From positions 5,003,664-5,067,663 of the forward strand of contig OU696576.1 of the NCBI GenBank assembly GCA_916048095.2: a DNA stretch of 64,000 nucleotides, read 5' to 3'. The DNA is from Sacculina carcini (lineage: Eukaryota; Arthropoda; Thecostraca; Sacculinidae). Every line of letters starts with the position of its first letter. Position 1 is the first letter of the stretch. The notes under the pieces were generated by a model, which made no database searches, had not been told where the DNA came from, and saw only the letters and a program-made list of their open reading frames with translations. A program made the position numbers and the translations under genes. Shown here piece by piece: positions 54,551 through 64,000 of the stretch.

Positions 54551-55440
54551 TGCGAGACGCGTGGTGAACTTAGCCGATTATCGTTTTATCGGTGGATCGA
54601 CGCCTGGGGCAGTTCTAGAGAACTGGCGTTTGACCCTGCGTGCTCTGTCGGCGTGCAACTTGCGGTTGCCCCCAAGTAAAACGGTAATTTGTCCTCGCTC
54701 CACTACTATCCTTGGTTGGGTTTGCTCCGGAGGCTCCATAAGCGCCAGCAATCACCGCATTTCCGCTCCTCAATCATGTCAGCAGCCCCGCACGGTCAAA
54801 CAGCTCCGTAGTTTCATCGGTGCTTACAAAGTGCTGTCGGCGTCTGGCCTCCTGACTCCACTCGAAAATGTGTGTGCAGGACGTGATTCCCATGAGTCGG
54901 TCCTGTGAAATGAAGAGCTCACCGCCACCTTCCACAAAGCCCAACGCTCGCTTTCGAATCACCTGTCTATAGTTCTTCCACGCAATTATGGCCATTTGTG
55001 GCTGGTCACCGACGGGTCGTCTAAACTTCGGGGAATAGGTGCCACTCTATACGTCACTCGTTACCATCACACACTACTAGCCGTCTTTTTCAGTGCAAAA
55101 CTCCGCTCTCCTCAATCTTCGTGGCTCCAATGTGAGGTCGAGGCCATCGGCATCGCTGCGGCGACTAAACACTTTTCTCGCTATTTCATTGAGTCGCGTC
55201 ATCCTACTACCGTGCTAATAGACAGCAAACCCTGTGTCCAGGCATATCAGCGCAACTATTCAGCAAATTACCGCGGCTACAGGCAAACTAAACTACAGGC
55301 AAACAGCGCAACTACCGCGGTGACTATTCAGCTAGTCCCCGGCTCACTACGTTTCTGTGTACCACTAGCAAGTACAGCGCTCGTCTAGTACATCTGGCTG
55401 GCGCAGTCAATATTCCATCGGACTTTGACAGTCGCAACGC
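54551..55440 (+). pseudogene. E2 partial RT and RNase H
   Basis: RT starts only at motif C, which here reads VNLADYRFIGGS (the second catalytic Asp is Tyr). Everything upstream, including motif A, is missing. ILGWVCSGGSISASNHRI and [16 protein letters not shown] follow. A stop comes at 54906, then RNase [34 protein letters not shown] and [15 protein letters not shown]. An 18-bp local duplication ('ctacaggcaaac', about 55270-55310) disrupts the end. The final segment FPSDFDSRNAAECHDQTC is in another frame (about 55415-55470). Confidence 0.75.
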
Positions 55441-56945
55441 TGCCGAGTGTCACGACCAAACCTGTCAGGTATGCCAATTCGTCCATCGCTTAGAGGACGC
55501 ACTGGTGCGCTCTGTCATCTCAAAAGATATCATCTCCGGCTCTGTATGTCTGCCATATGCATCTCGTAACGCTTGGCTCGCTCTCCAGCAGGAGTGTGCA
55601 GATTTGCGTCGCACCAAATCCCACCTGCTGCAAGGCACTAGGCCCTCACGTAAGCACACCAACGCCCGCGATATTAAACGTTAATGCATGTTGCCTCCAT
55701 TGCTAGTGACGGAGCTCTCATCGTCCGCCGTGCCGAACCGTTTGTCATTTCTCGGGATTGCATTATCGTAACGCGCTCAGTCATAGATAGCCTCCTGAGC
55801 GCCCTACATCTCCGACAGTATCACCTCACTCGCCATTGATTTCGTCTCGCTTTTCAACGTTATTTCTACGCGCTTGATCTCGATCAGCATGTCAATACAT
55901 TATACTCCAACTGCCATACTTGCACTTCCTTGCTAAAGGCTCCGAGTCCACTTGTTGAGTGGACTACTTCAAATCCACCGGATTCCATCGGTACGTCTTA
56001 CGCCGCTGATGTGTTGCACCACGCTCGCCAGCTAATTCTTCTCGTTCGAGAGACAGTCTCCTCGTACACAATGGCGTGCTTCATCTCCGACGAGTCTGCC
56101 GCTTCGTTAGAACCGGCCCTGGTCCGTATGTGTGTCAGTATGCGCCCACCAGATGGTCCGCCCATCACAGTTAGAGTCGATCCTGCTCCGGCTTCACCAG
56201 TCTCCTCCACAGTCCCATTTTACGGCAGTTGAGCATCATGTTAGAGATCGGACGCGCCAAAAATCCGAACAAGAATCCCGTCGCCGAAAAAGCCGTTAGC
56301 GAATTACGCGATGAACTCAAACGCCAGTGTCCCGGCGGTGGCCCGCTGTCCGAAATCGACCTTGCTGTTTCCACGTCGGGCCTATATTCCCGCATCCGTC
56401 AAACTGTCCTCTCTGCTCGTGAGCTCATTATGTCCCGCGACCAGTACTCCAACGCACAAATCAGCGTTCCTGGCATGGATATAATCCACCGTCAACACAG
56501 AACGAGACTGGCTAACCATGTACACGACAGCACACCCACCCGTGACCGCCGTCTCTTTGTTCCCACCAACGCCGTTCAGGTCGGGCATATTGTGTATTTG
56601 GCTGTCGACAGTCAAAAGAACCGCCCTCGCGACCGCTACATGATAGTTTCCGTTGACCACCCGCTCTGCACTCTGCGTAAGCTCACAGAAACCCAGCTCC
56701 GCAGTAAGCTTCATACCGTTCGCGTCGCCGAGCGTCTCACTGTGCCCTCAGTTGAGGATCAGCCCCGTTCTTCGCCTCCATCAGATTCGTCCGACTACGA
56801 GGACGATCTTCCTTCTTCTACCTCTTCTGAAATTCCTTCTGTCATTTCTAATCCCCTCTGTGATAATACCCCCGCGCGTCCTCGCCGTCCCACTGTGCTA
56901 CCGCGCCGTTTTAATGATTATGTTGTCAGCTACCGTAGATTATGA
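55441..56945 (+). pseudogene. E2 integrase, frameshifted
   Basis: The N-terminal part shows YPCHTCTSL-type Cys residues (about 55910-55935, NCHTCTSLLKAPS). The core has IGTSYAADVLHHARQLILLV, ITVRVDPAPASPVSS and, after a frame change near 56220, NKNPVAEKAVSELRDELKRQ. The three acidic residues are in the same contexts as in E1. The C-terminal domain (AVQVGHIVYLAVDSQKNRPR) and a Ser/Asp-rich tail end RPTVLPRRFNDYVVSYRRL at 56945. The tail is longer than in E1. Confidence 0.75.
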
Positions 56946-57026
56946 GTGTTTACGCATGTCTATGTTCCATGTTTGTCTATGCACGCATTTATATCTCTTG
57001 TATGTTCGGAGCAGGAAGAGAAGAAG

Positions 57027-57218
57027 TCACGCCACTAGGTAGTGCCGCCATTGCCCACTGGAACTGACGGCGTCGTGTTTCTCTGCCAGCCACGAGGTGG
57101 CGTGAACAGCGGCGCGTATCAGTTATACGGCGCGTATCGGTAGAGCGTTGTCAGTTGATGCCTGGCTGTGTTGGTTAATACACGTACGTGCCTGGCTGTT
57201 GTGTCTGACTACTGGCGT
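57027..57218 (+). repeat. E2 3' LTR
   Basis: Begins TCACGCCACTAGGTAGTGCC right after the polypurine tract. The end ('gactactggcgt') is set by comparison with the 5' LTR after removing Gypsy-3. Confidence 0.8.
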
Positions 57219-58185
57219 TGTGTAAGTTGTGTTCGGACAAAATAAGTTCATGGAATAATAAAAATAAGCTAATGTCAGTGTTCATTCAGTTGTAGTCGGG
57301 GGTTGTGTGTAGTATAGAGCCGGTGTGCGTTGAAAGAATGATATGGAGAAGGTGAATTATGCGATTATAGTAGAAAAAATATACACGAGGAGATTATTTC
57401 CAAATATATAAATGTAAAAAATCTTGAAAATATGGCTTTTTGCCCAAAAATCTTGCAATTTTAACCGTTTTGAGATACGAGTTCTAACTCGTAGTTCTAA
57501 AAATTAACATTTCATTTAAAATATATCGGACATGCTTAAGCAAATGGAACAATAATTCCACCCGCACCCATTGATATTCAAACCACCCTAGTCATCAGTC
57601 TTTCTAGAAATGGGACTGGTTTTGATTAAAATAAATTACTACGCACAGTAAACTGATAAGTGACACCAATATGAAAAGAAAAAGATATGGGATATAATGT
57701 AATAATAATGTGAGCATAAATTAATTTAATAATGTGAACATTAAATTTTGTCTGTTCAGACACTGTGTTGTGACTGATTACATTTTGGTTTGAATCTAGC
57801 TTGATCAAATTGATATATTAATTGATCTAGCTTCGATGCAAATCTGATCGTTCTCAGCTAATGTAAGACCACTGAAATATGGATGATTAGAAATATGTAT
57901 ATTTCGTCAATTTATATACCACAGTGAGAATATTTGAATTTTGTTATAATATACGGCAGAAATGAATTTGATATTGTCGCAAACATTTTCGTGGTGTTTT
58001 TGTGCGCAGACCGCGACTCTACATCAGTGTCATGCTGATTAAAACCACCATAGTCAGTTGTTTGTGTCAGTGTCATATGCGAGTGCAGGCAAACACGATG
58101 TGTTCGGTGATTAGAACAGGTATGAGCAGCGATGGTCAGCTTGAGTTACCATAGATTGGCTTCATCTCAGAAGGATTCTGTCGTA
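57219..58185. other. AT-rich, no recognised feature
   Basis: No domain, RNA gene or transposon end found. Confidence 0.4.
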
Positions 58186-58189
58186 TTTT

Positions 58190-58285
58190 TAATATTTGTA
58201 ATATTAAGCAAAAGCAAGTCCAGTGGCATGGGAAGAGTGCCGGCACTATCACTACCATGCGGTGACCTCATGTGCCGGAACATTG
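58190..58285 (-). mobile_element. LINE-D 3' end fragment
   Basis: The minus strand reads gttccggcacatgaggtcac, then cactcttcccatgccactgg and a TAAT-rich tail. This parallels 41618-41706. Confidence 0.65.
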
Positions 58286-58797
58286 AGAGTGTTTGCCAAA
58301 TACAAGTTTAGTCGGGAAGATGAGAGCTAGTGAAGGAAAACTCATTATTTATTAGCTCTGTAATTTCTCTTCCATATATTTTTGACTCTGTCGAAAGGAA
58401 ATGAAAAACAAACAAAAATTAAATAACGAATTAAATAAATACGCATATAGAAAGACTTGTAATAAACTAAGATCAAATAATGCAAACTAAAATTTCTACA
58501 TATAATAATAATGTGTGAGATAATAAATAAAAGAGTAAATAAGTGAAACTAAGAAAAATTTACCAATATGTAAATATTAGTATGCAAGACTCATGTAAGC
58601 TAATGCACAACTCAAATGACATCCCAAAACCAACAAAATCAGAGCAAAAAAATTAGAAGATCAACCGTGTCTTACCTTCATATCACAACAGTACCACACT
58701 TCGTTATAACAAAGCTCCTCTCATTATCACACTCGCACACATGCTCACAAACTCTCACACATACACACAAGCACACACACACACACATATATCTATA
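58286..58797. other. AT-rich; CA-rich at 58733-58785
   Basis: Non-coding. The CA run directly precedes the Helitron start. Confidence 0.5.
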
Positions 58798-58821
58798 TCT
58801 ATATATATAAAAGAGATCCTC

Positions 58822-58824
58822 TGT

Positions 58825-58865
<41 letters not shown>

Positions 58866-58872
58866 TGTGTGT
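58822..58872. repeat. (GT)n microsatellite at the Helitron 5' end
   Basis: A GT/GTCT run follows 'gagatcctctgtg'. The corresponding site in the next Helitron (62622) has a longer pure run. Confidence 0.9.
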
Positions 58873-59139
58873 TCACCATCCTTGGTCCATTTTCTATCAG
58901 CTAATACTCGGCCACCACTTGGCGTACCCGCTAACAATATATACCATCACGTTGGAAATTTTCTTGTCTACACTTTAGATTAAATTTCAAATTTCAAAAA
59001 TGAAACCAAAAAAAGTTATAGCGGTGAAAAGACAAAATGAGCCCTGAAAAACGCGAAAATTTTGGTCAATTTTCTGAAGACTACTATACAAATTATTCCA
59101 CTATAACTATACTTACACTTTACACTTTACACTTATAAC

Positions 59140-61400
59140 TATACAAATTAGACCACTGTGTAGAAATTTTTTCGTTCTACTCAACGAACTATAATTTATA
59201 CCCAAAAATTGAATATAAAACATGTAAAATGGAAAAAAATTCAATATACATTCAAAATTATATTTAAACTCCACGCGTCCGATTTTCTATACTTTTTTCT
59301 CTATTTCTCAAAAACTAATTATCACACATCTAAATAAATAATACCATCATGCTGGGAATTGTGTTATCTACAACACGGTATAATTTTTAATTTTCCAAAG
59401 TGTATTAAAAAAAGTTACGGCGGTGTGAAGTGTAAATGACAAAAAGGCAAAAAGGCAAAATTAGCAAAAATAGCGTGAATATTTTGGTCAATATTTCGCT
59501 ATCTATTCCTCATGAACCAGCAATGGTACAGCTATAAAAATTATACTATTATGTAGATAATTTTGTGTTCTATAAGAACATTTATAATTTGTACCCACAA
59601 ATGATACAAAAAACGTGTAAAATTGGCAAAATTCTCAAATACATCCAAAATTACACTTGAACACCGGGCCTCTAAAATTAATTCATTTTTCTACTATTTC
59701 TCAGTAACAATTTGTTATACATATAAATAAAGTATACCATCGTGCTAGAAATCTTGTTTTCTACAATACGGTATAATTTGTAATTTTACAAAGTATATCT
59801 GAAGGAAGTTACGGCGGTGTAAAGTCAAAAGGACATATTGCCAATTTGACAGCTATTATGCGCACTTGCGATTACACAGGAATATACTACTGTGTAGATA
59901 ATCTTGTGTTCTACAAGATAAGCTATAATTTATACCCACAAATGATACAAAAAACGTGTAAAATTGGCAAAATTCTCAAATACATCCTAAATTATACTTG
60001 AACACCGGGCGACTAAAATTTATTCATTTTTCTACTATTTATCAGTAACTATTTGTTACACATAAAAATAAATTATTCCATCGTGCTAGAAATCTTGTTT
60101 TCTACAATACGGTATAATTTGTAATTTTCCAAAGTTTATCTGAAGGAAGTCACGGCGGTGTAAAGTCAAAAGCACATATTACCAATTTGGCAGCTATTAT
60201 GCGCACTTGCGATTACACATGAATATACACTGATTTAATTTCACTGAAGTCCAATCACAATTTAAGCAATTGCGATTACACAGGGATATACTACTGTGTA
60301 GATAATTTTGTGTTCTACAAGACAAGCTATAATTTATACCCACAAATGACACAAAAAACGTGTAAAATTGGCAAAATTCTCAAATACATCCCAAATTTCA
60401 CTTGAACACCAGGTGACTAAAATTCATTCATTTTTCTACTATTTCTCAGTAACTATTTGTTATATGTAAGAATAAATTATACCATCGTGCTAGAAATCTG
60501 GTTTTCTACAATACGGTATAATTTGTGATTCTCCAAAGTATATCTGAAGGAAGTTACGGCGGTGTAAAGTCAAAAGGACATATTGCCAATTTGACAGCTA
60601 TTATGCGCACTTGCTATTACACATGAATATACACTGATTTAATTTCACTGAAGTCCAATCACAATTTAAGCACTTTCGATTACACAGGGATATATTACTG
60701 TGTAGATAATTTTGTGTTCTACAAGATAAGCTATAATTTATACCCACAAATGATACAAAAAACGTGTAAAATTGGCAAAATTCTCAAATACATCCCAAAT
60801 TTCACTTGAACACCAGGTGACTAAAATTCATTCATTTTTCGACTATTTCTCAGTAACTATTTGTTATACGTAAAAATACATTATACCATCGTGCTAGAAA
60901 TCTGGTTTTCTACAATACGGTATAATTTGTGATTCTCCTAAGTATATCTGAAGGAAGTTACGGCGGTGTAAAGTCAAAAGGACATATTGCCAATTTGACA
61001 GCTATTATGCGCACTTGCAAAATGCAAAATATAAATATACACAGGGATATACTACTGTGTAGATAATTTTGTGTTCTACAAGATCAGCTATAATTTATAC
61101 CCACAAATGATACAAAAAAAGTGTAAAATTGGCAAAATTCTCAAATACATCCCAAATTTCACTTGAACACCAGGTGACTAAAATTCATTCATTTTTCGAC
61201 TATTTCTCAGTAACTATTTGTTATACGTAAAAATACATTATACCATCGTGCTAGAAATCTTGTTTTCTACAATACGGTATAATTTGTAATTTTCCTAAGT
61301 GTATCTGAAGGAAGTTACGGCGGTGTAAATTCAAAAAGACATATTGCCAATTTGACAGCTATTATGCGCACTTGCGATTACACAGGAATATACACCGATT
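59140..61400 (+). repeat. internal tandem repeats of the Helitron, about 345-405 bp
   Basis: The marker 'tgtgtagataattttgtgtt' or close variants recurs at about 59150, 59545, 59890, 60294, 60698 and 61054. Each is followed by 'tttatacccacaaatgatac', 'ctatttctcagtaactattt', 'ctacaatacggtataatttg' and 'ggaagttacggcggtgtaaa'. Copies at 60294 and 60698 are 404 bp apart and almost identical, pointing to recent unequal exchange. Confidence 0.85.
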
Positions 61401-61545
61401 AAATTTCACTGAAGCCCAACCACAATTAAAAATGCATCATATTTGCTCCAAGCATGGATGGTGTGGTTTTATTGGGTACAGTTTAATTAATGCTACACTA
61501 TACTGAATAGAAAGGCTTTATTGTCCTCAAGATTTACACATGAAT

Positions 61546-62603
61546 TGTTCCGCCCGACGGGCGGGTAAAATACTACTGGGAACAAAGTTAACTACTGAAT
61601 TTTACTGTATAATTTAATTGGTTTAATTTCAAGTTGCATAAGCTTAAGTTGCATAAGGATATGGGTTGTAATATCATGCAATGCCAACTATATGAATATG
61701 CTGTTTTAGCGGACGCATAAATCTGGAATTATAGAGATGACAGAAGGTTTCATTGTTTTGATAGTTACACTTCTGAATTACTACACACGAAGGATGGGTG
61801 TGAACTTGAGCACTGTTGAGGAAAAAAACCTCGTGAATAATTAAAACAAGAATTTACAAATTTATATTTTTCTATTGGATAAGCTTTTTGCTTTTTGATT
61901 CATTATATTCTATTTATAGTTCCGCACGACGGGCGGGTTTAAATACGAGGCAGTTCGAGGGAAAATATTTTGCCACATCTAAAATAAAACATTCAAATTT
62001 AGACTTTTCTATTGGTTAAGACTTTTTATGGGTTTACTTTTTCTTTTTTAATTTCTAATCATTTTTTTTAATTCAATATTCATTTTGCTTTATTTATTGT
62101 TCTGCACAAAGGGCGGGTTTTAATGCTAGATGGTGATGTTGAGTTATAAATATATTTTGAAAACATTATGATAAAAAAATTAGTCATTTTTCATTGTTTT
62201 GTGTCAGAGTTCTGAATTATTCAGCCGGACGGGCAGGTTTAAATACGATTTTTTTGGGTTTACTCAACTCTTTTTTAATTCATATTTATTTTCTCTTATG
62301 AATTGAATACAAATTTAATAGTATGAACTGTTTCGCACGACGGGCGGTTTTCCATGCTAGAATTTGCATTGTTTGTTACATGTTTGTGTTCTGAATTATT
62401 CCGCACAATGGTTGGGTTTATATATGAGGCGGGTTGAGGGAAAGTATTATTTAAAAATAAAAATATAAATATTCACACTTGGACTTTTCTATTGAGTAAG
62501 ACACTTATGAGTTTTCTTCTTTTTTTTAAATTAGGAATATTTTTTATGAATATTAATTCCATTTTATGAATTCCTCCGCACAACGGGCGGGTTTAAATGC
62601 TAG
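61546..62603 (+). repeat. array of Helitron terminal hairpins
   Basis: Hairpin units lie at about 61548, 61785 (degenerate), 61920, 62100, 62215, 62335, 62395 and 62575. The consensus is gttccgcacgacgggcgggt followed by 'ttaaat'. Two classes alternate. One continues 'gctag' (62125, 62350, 62600), a legitimate Helitron end. The other continues 'acgaggc' or 'atgaggcgggttgaggg'. The inverse of this array is at 21455-25694. Confidence 0.75.
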
Positions 62604-62619
62604 TATATATATAAAAGAG

Positions 62620-62621
<2 letters not shown>

Positions 62622-62692
<71 letters not shown>
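62622..62692. repeat. (GT)n microsatellite, about 70 bp
   Basis: An uninterrupted GT run at the Helitron 5' end, longer than in the neighbouring copy. Confidence 0.95.
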
Positions 62693-63171
62693 CCCACCCT
62701 CCTTGGTCCATATTTTGCAAGCTGCTACTCGGTAACCACTTGGTGTACTCGCTAACAATTTACACCATTACGTTGGCATTTTCTTGTCTACATGATAGGC
62801 TAAATTTAAAATGTTAAAAATTAAACCAAAAAAGTTATAGCGGTGAAAAGACAAAATGAACCCTGAAAATATCGAAAATTTTGGTCAATATTCTAGCATC
62901 TACTCCTCATAAACCAGCAATGATACAACTATACGAATGATACCACTGTGTAGAGAATTTTCTGTTCTAGACGATAGGTTATCATTCATACCCAAAAATG
63001 AAACATATAACATGAAAATGGAAAAAAATTCAATCTATATTCAAAATTATATTTAAACTCCACGCGTCCGATTTTCTATACTTTTTTGTCTATTTATCAA
63101 AAAATATTTATCACACATCTAAATAAATAATACCATCATGCTGGGAAAGTTTTTTATACATTACAGTATAA

Positions 63172-63202
63172 ATTTTGCATTTTGCATTTTGCATTTTGCA
63201 TA
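63172..63202. repeat. TTTGCA tandem at the mariner breakpoint
   Basis: Four to five copies of 'attttgc' mark the place where mariner coding sequence is lost. A related 'gcaaaatgcaaaata' occurs at 61017-61031 in the first Helitron. Confidence 0.7.
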
Positions 63203-63661
63203 CAGCATTTTGGGTTTCTCGGGATGCTTGATTTCACACAGCAACTTTTTGCTTTTTTCGTAGCGATTTTCCTTGTTTTGTTGTGTCATAAACTGACCCC
63301 GCCTCATTGCATATGAGCCGTTGCGTAAATCTTCGTGGATGCAACGCCACACTGTCTTGTGATGCACCTGCAGCTCCCGAGCGATGACTCAGATTGACTT
63401 GCTCAGGTCATCGCCGACGATGTTCTGGACTTTGGCGATGAAATCGTCGTCTCTGATGGCATCAGATCGTCGGGAATGCTTCTTCCGCTTTGCCACAGAC
63501 TGGACGTCGCCCCCAGACTCATCCAAGCTCCGCTTGACTTTGTACACGAAGCTTATGTCGACCTTGAGGAAGGTGGCGACCTCCGGCGCCTCGTTGCCGG
63601 CGTGAAGCGCCACAATGACAGCGTGCCTTTTCATTTCTTCTGTTATCATCTTTAGATGCAA
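63203..63661 (-). pseudogene. mariner/Tc1-type transposase N-terminus, truncated
   Basis: Starts MHLKMITEEMKRHAVIVALH. The first helix-turn-helix is EVATFLKVDISFVYKVKRSL. A stop interrupts at 63389. The second helix-turn-helix is REL-QVHHKTVWRCIHEDLR, followed by MRRGQFMTQQNKENRYEKSK and CEIKHPEKPKML. In complete proteins the first catalytic Asp follows shortly after this point. Here the sequence ends in TTTGCA repeats, so no catalytic residue remains. The DNA-binding half alone could bind TIRs but not cut. Confidence 0.7.
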
Positions 63662-64000
63662 CGTTCCCTCTTGCTATGGCACACAACTACTATAAAGCCT
63701 CGAGCATAAATACAAAAAATTATTGCTCTGCACAAAATAGTTTACTCGCAATACAGGTTTGAAATTTGTGGTTATTCACTGGCGCCACCCTGTATTAATG
63801 TGGAATCATAGAGATGACAGAAAGTGTCATTGTTTTAATAGTGTTACACTTCTGAATTACTGCACACGAAGGACGGGTGTGATTTTGAGCAGTGTTGAGG
63901 GAAAAAACTTCGTCAATAATTAAAACAAGAATTTAAAAATTTATTTTTTATATTGGATAAGCTTTTTGCTTTTTGATTCATTATATTTTATTAATAGTTC

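Larger units (their letters stand above)
48837..57218 (+). mobile_element. E2: divergent Gypsy-like LTR element containing nested insertions
   Basis: This is the plus-strand relative of E1. Its LTR begins near 48837 (TGCGCCACTAGGTAGTGCCG) and is interrupted at 49010 by Gypsy-3. The LTR resumes at 52825 ('tactggcgt'), and gag, protease, part of RT, RNase H and integrase follow. The 3' LTR is at 57027-57218, preceded by the polypurine tract GGAGCAGGAAGAGAAGAAG (57008-57026). The pol has an internal deletion and several stops. Confidence 0.85.
58798..62603 (+). mobile_element. non-autonomous Helitron with internal tandem repeats and a hairpin-array tail
   Basis: It starts TCTATATATATAAAAGAGAT, as Helitrons do (TC then an AT-rich end), and continues into a (GT)n tract. 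It ends at 62600-62603 with CTAG, preceded at about 10 bases by the hairpin CCGCacaacggGCGG. This is the canonical rolling-circle 3' end. About 3.8 kb with no Rep or helicase coding, so it depends on another element. Inside are about six tandem copies of a 345-405 bp unit and eight terminal-type hairpins. Confidence 0.8.
63165..63792 (-). mobile_element. mariner/Tc1-type element, 5' half only, inside the Helitron
   Basis: The right terminus on the minus strand reads CAGGGTGGCGCCAGTGAATA, next to TA (63793-63794). The left side has no matching terminus: the transposase frame dissolves into repeated TTTGCA at 63172-63202. The element is therefore truncated at its 3' side. Confidence 0.65.
62604..64000 (+). 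mobile_element. second Helitron, joined directly to the first; runs off the right edge
   Basis: It begins TATATATATAAAAGAGAACC immediately after CTAG. The body 62695-63165 is collinear with 58880-59370. After a mariner insertion it resumes at about 63795, matching 61715-61920, and the window ends in the first bases of a hairpin unit ('aatagttc'). Confidence 0.75.

Overview
This window is repeat-dense, intron-rich-style eukaryotic DNA. It is AT-rich overall, with many CA/GT and AT microsatellites, splice-like signals and a tRNA-derived sequence, and it shows no bacterial gene organisation. The mix of CR1/L2-group and Jockey-like LINEs, Ty3/Gypsy-type LTR elements, Tigger/pogo, mariner, hAT and piggyBac DNA transposons, and microsatellite-bearing Helitrons points to an invertebrate animal. 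I cannot place it in a phylum from sequence alone. I found no confident complete host protein gene. The best host candidate is one exon encoding a signal peptide at about 11.05-11.26 kb on the minus strand.

Layout. 0-1.4 kb is the 5' part of a Tigger/pogo transposon. 2.2-6.65 kb is a complete LTR element with 5-bp target duplications, a tRNA-His-like primer site and no coding interior. 6.7-14.5 kb holds small DNA-transposon remnants (pogo-like C-terminal domain, MITEs, a 248-bp hAT MITE), the candidate secreted-peptide exon and a degraded Gypsy pol tail. 15.1-19.3 kb is a decayed two-ORF L2/CR1-group LINE, followed by a tRNA-Val pseudogene. 21.4-25.7 kb is an inverted array of Helitron 3'-end hairpin units, interrupted by a Gypsy element that lacks RT and RNase H. 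25.76-27.35 kb is a young short LTR element (TRIM-like) with 439-bp LTRs and a 5-bp TSD.

27.7-36.2 kb holds two LINEs lying head to tail. The first has two intact ORFs; its ORF1 carries a PHD-like finger and three CCCH fingers. The second has an intact ORF1 and a broken ORF2. 36.2-39.9 kb is Helitron sequence with a decayed piggyBac in an exact TTAA site. 39.9-41.75 kb is a truncated LINE-A copy with another LINE inside it. 42.0-47.0 kb is a divergent Gypsy-like LTR element. 48.8-57.2 kb is a related element in the opposite orientation; its 5' LTR contains a second Gypsy element, which itself contains a solo LTR of the 2.2-6.65 kb family. 58.8-64 kb is two Helitrons joined end to end, with about 400-bp internal tandem repeats, a run of terminal hairpins and a truncated mariner transposase.

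The window is best read as a layered insertion record. Several insertions can be ordered by who interrupts whom, and five sets of boundaries are supported by target-site duplications (ACCTT, ACCAG, GAGTC, TTAA and an 8-bp hAT duplication). Mobile elements explain nearly all of the coding-like sequence.
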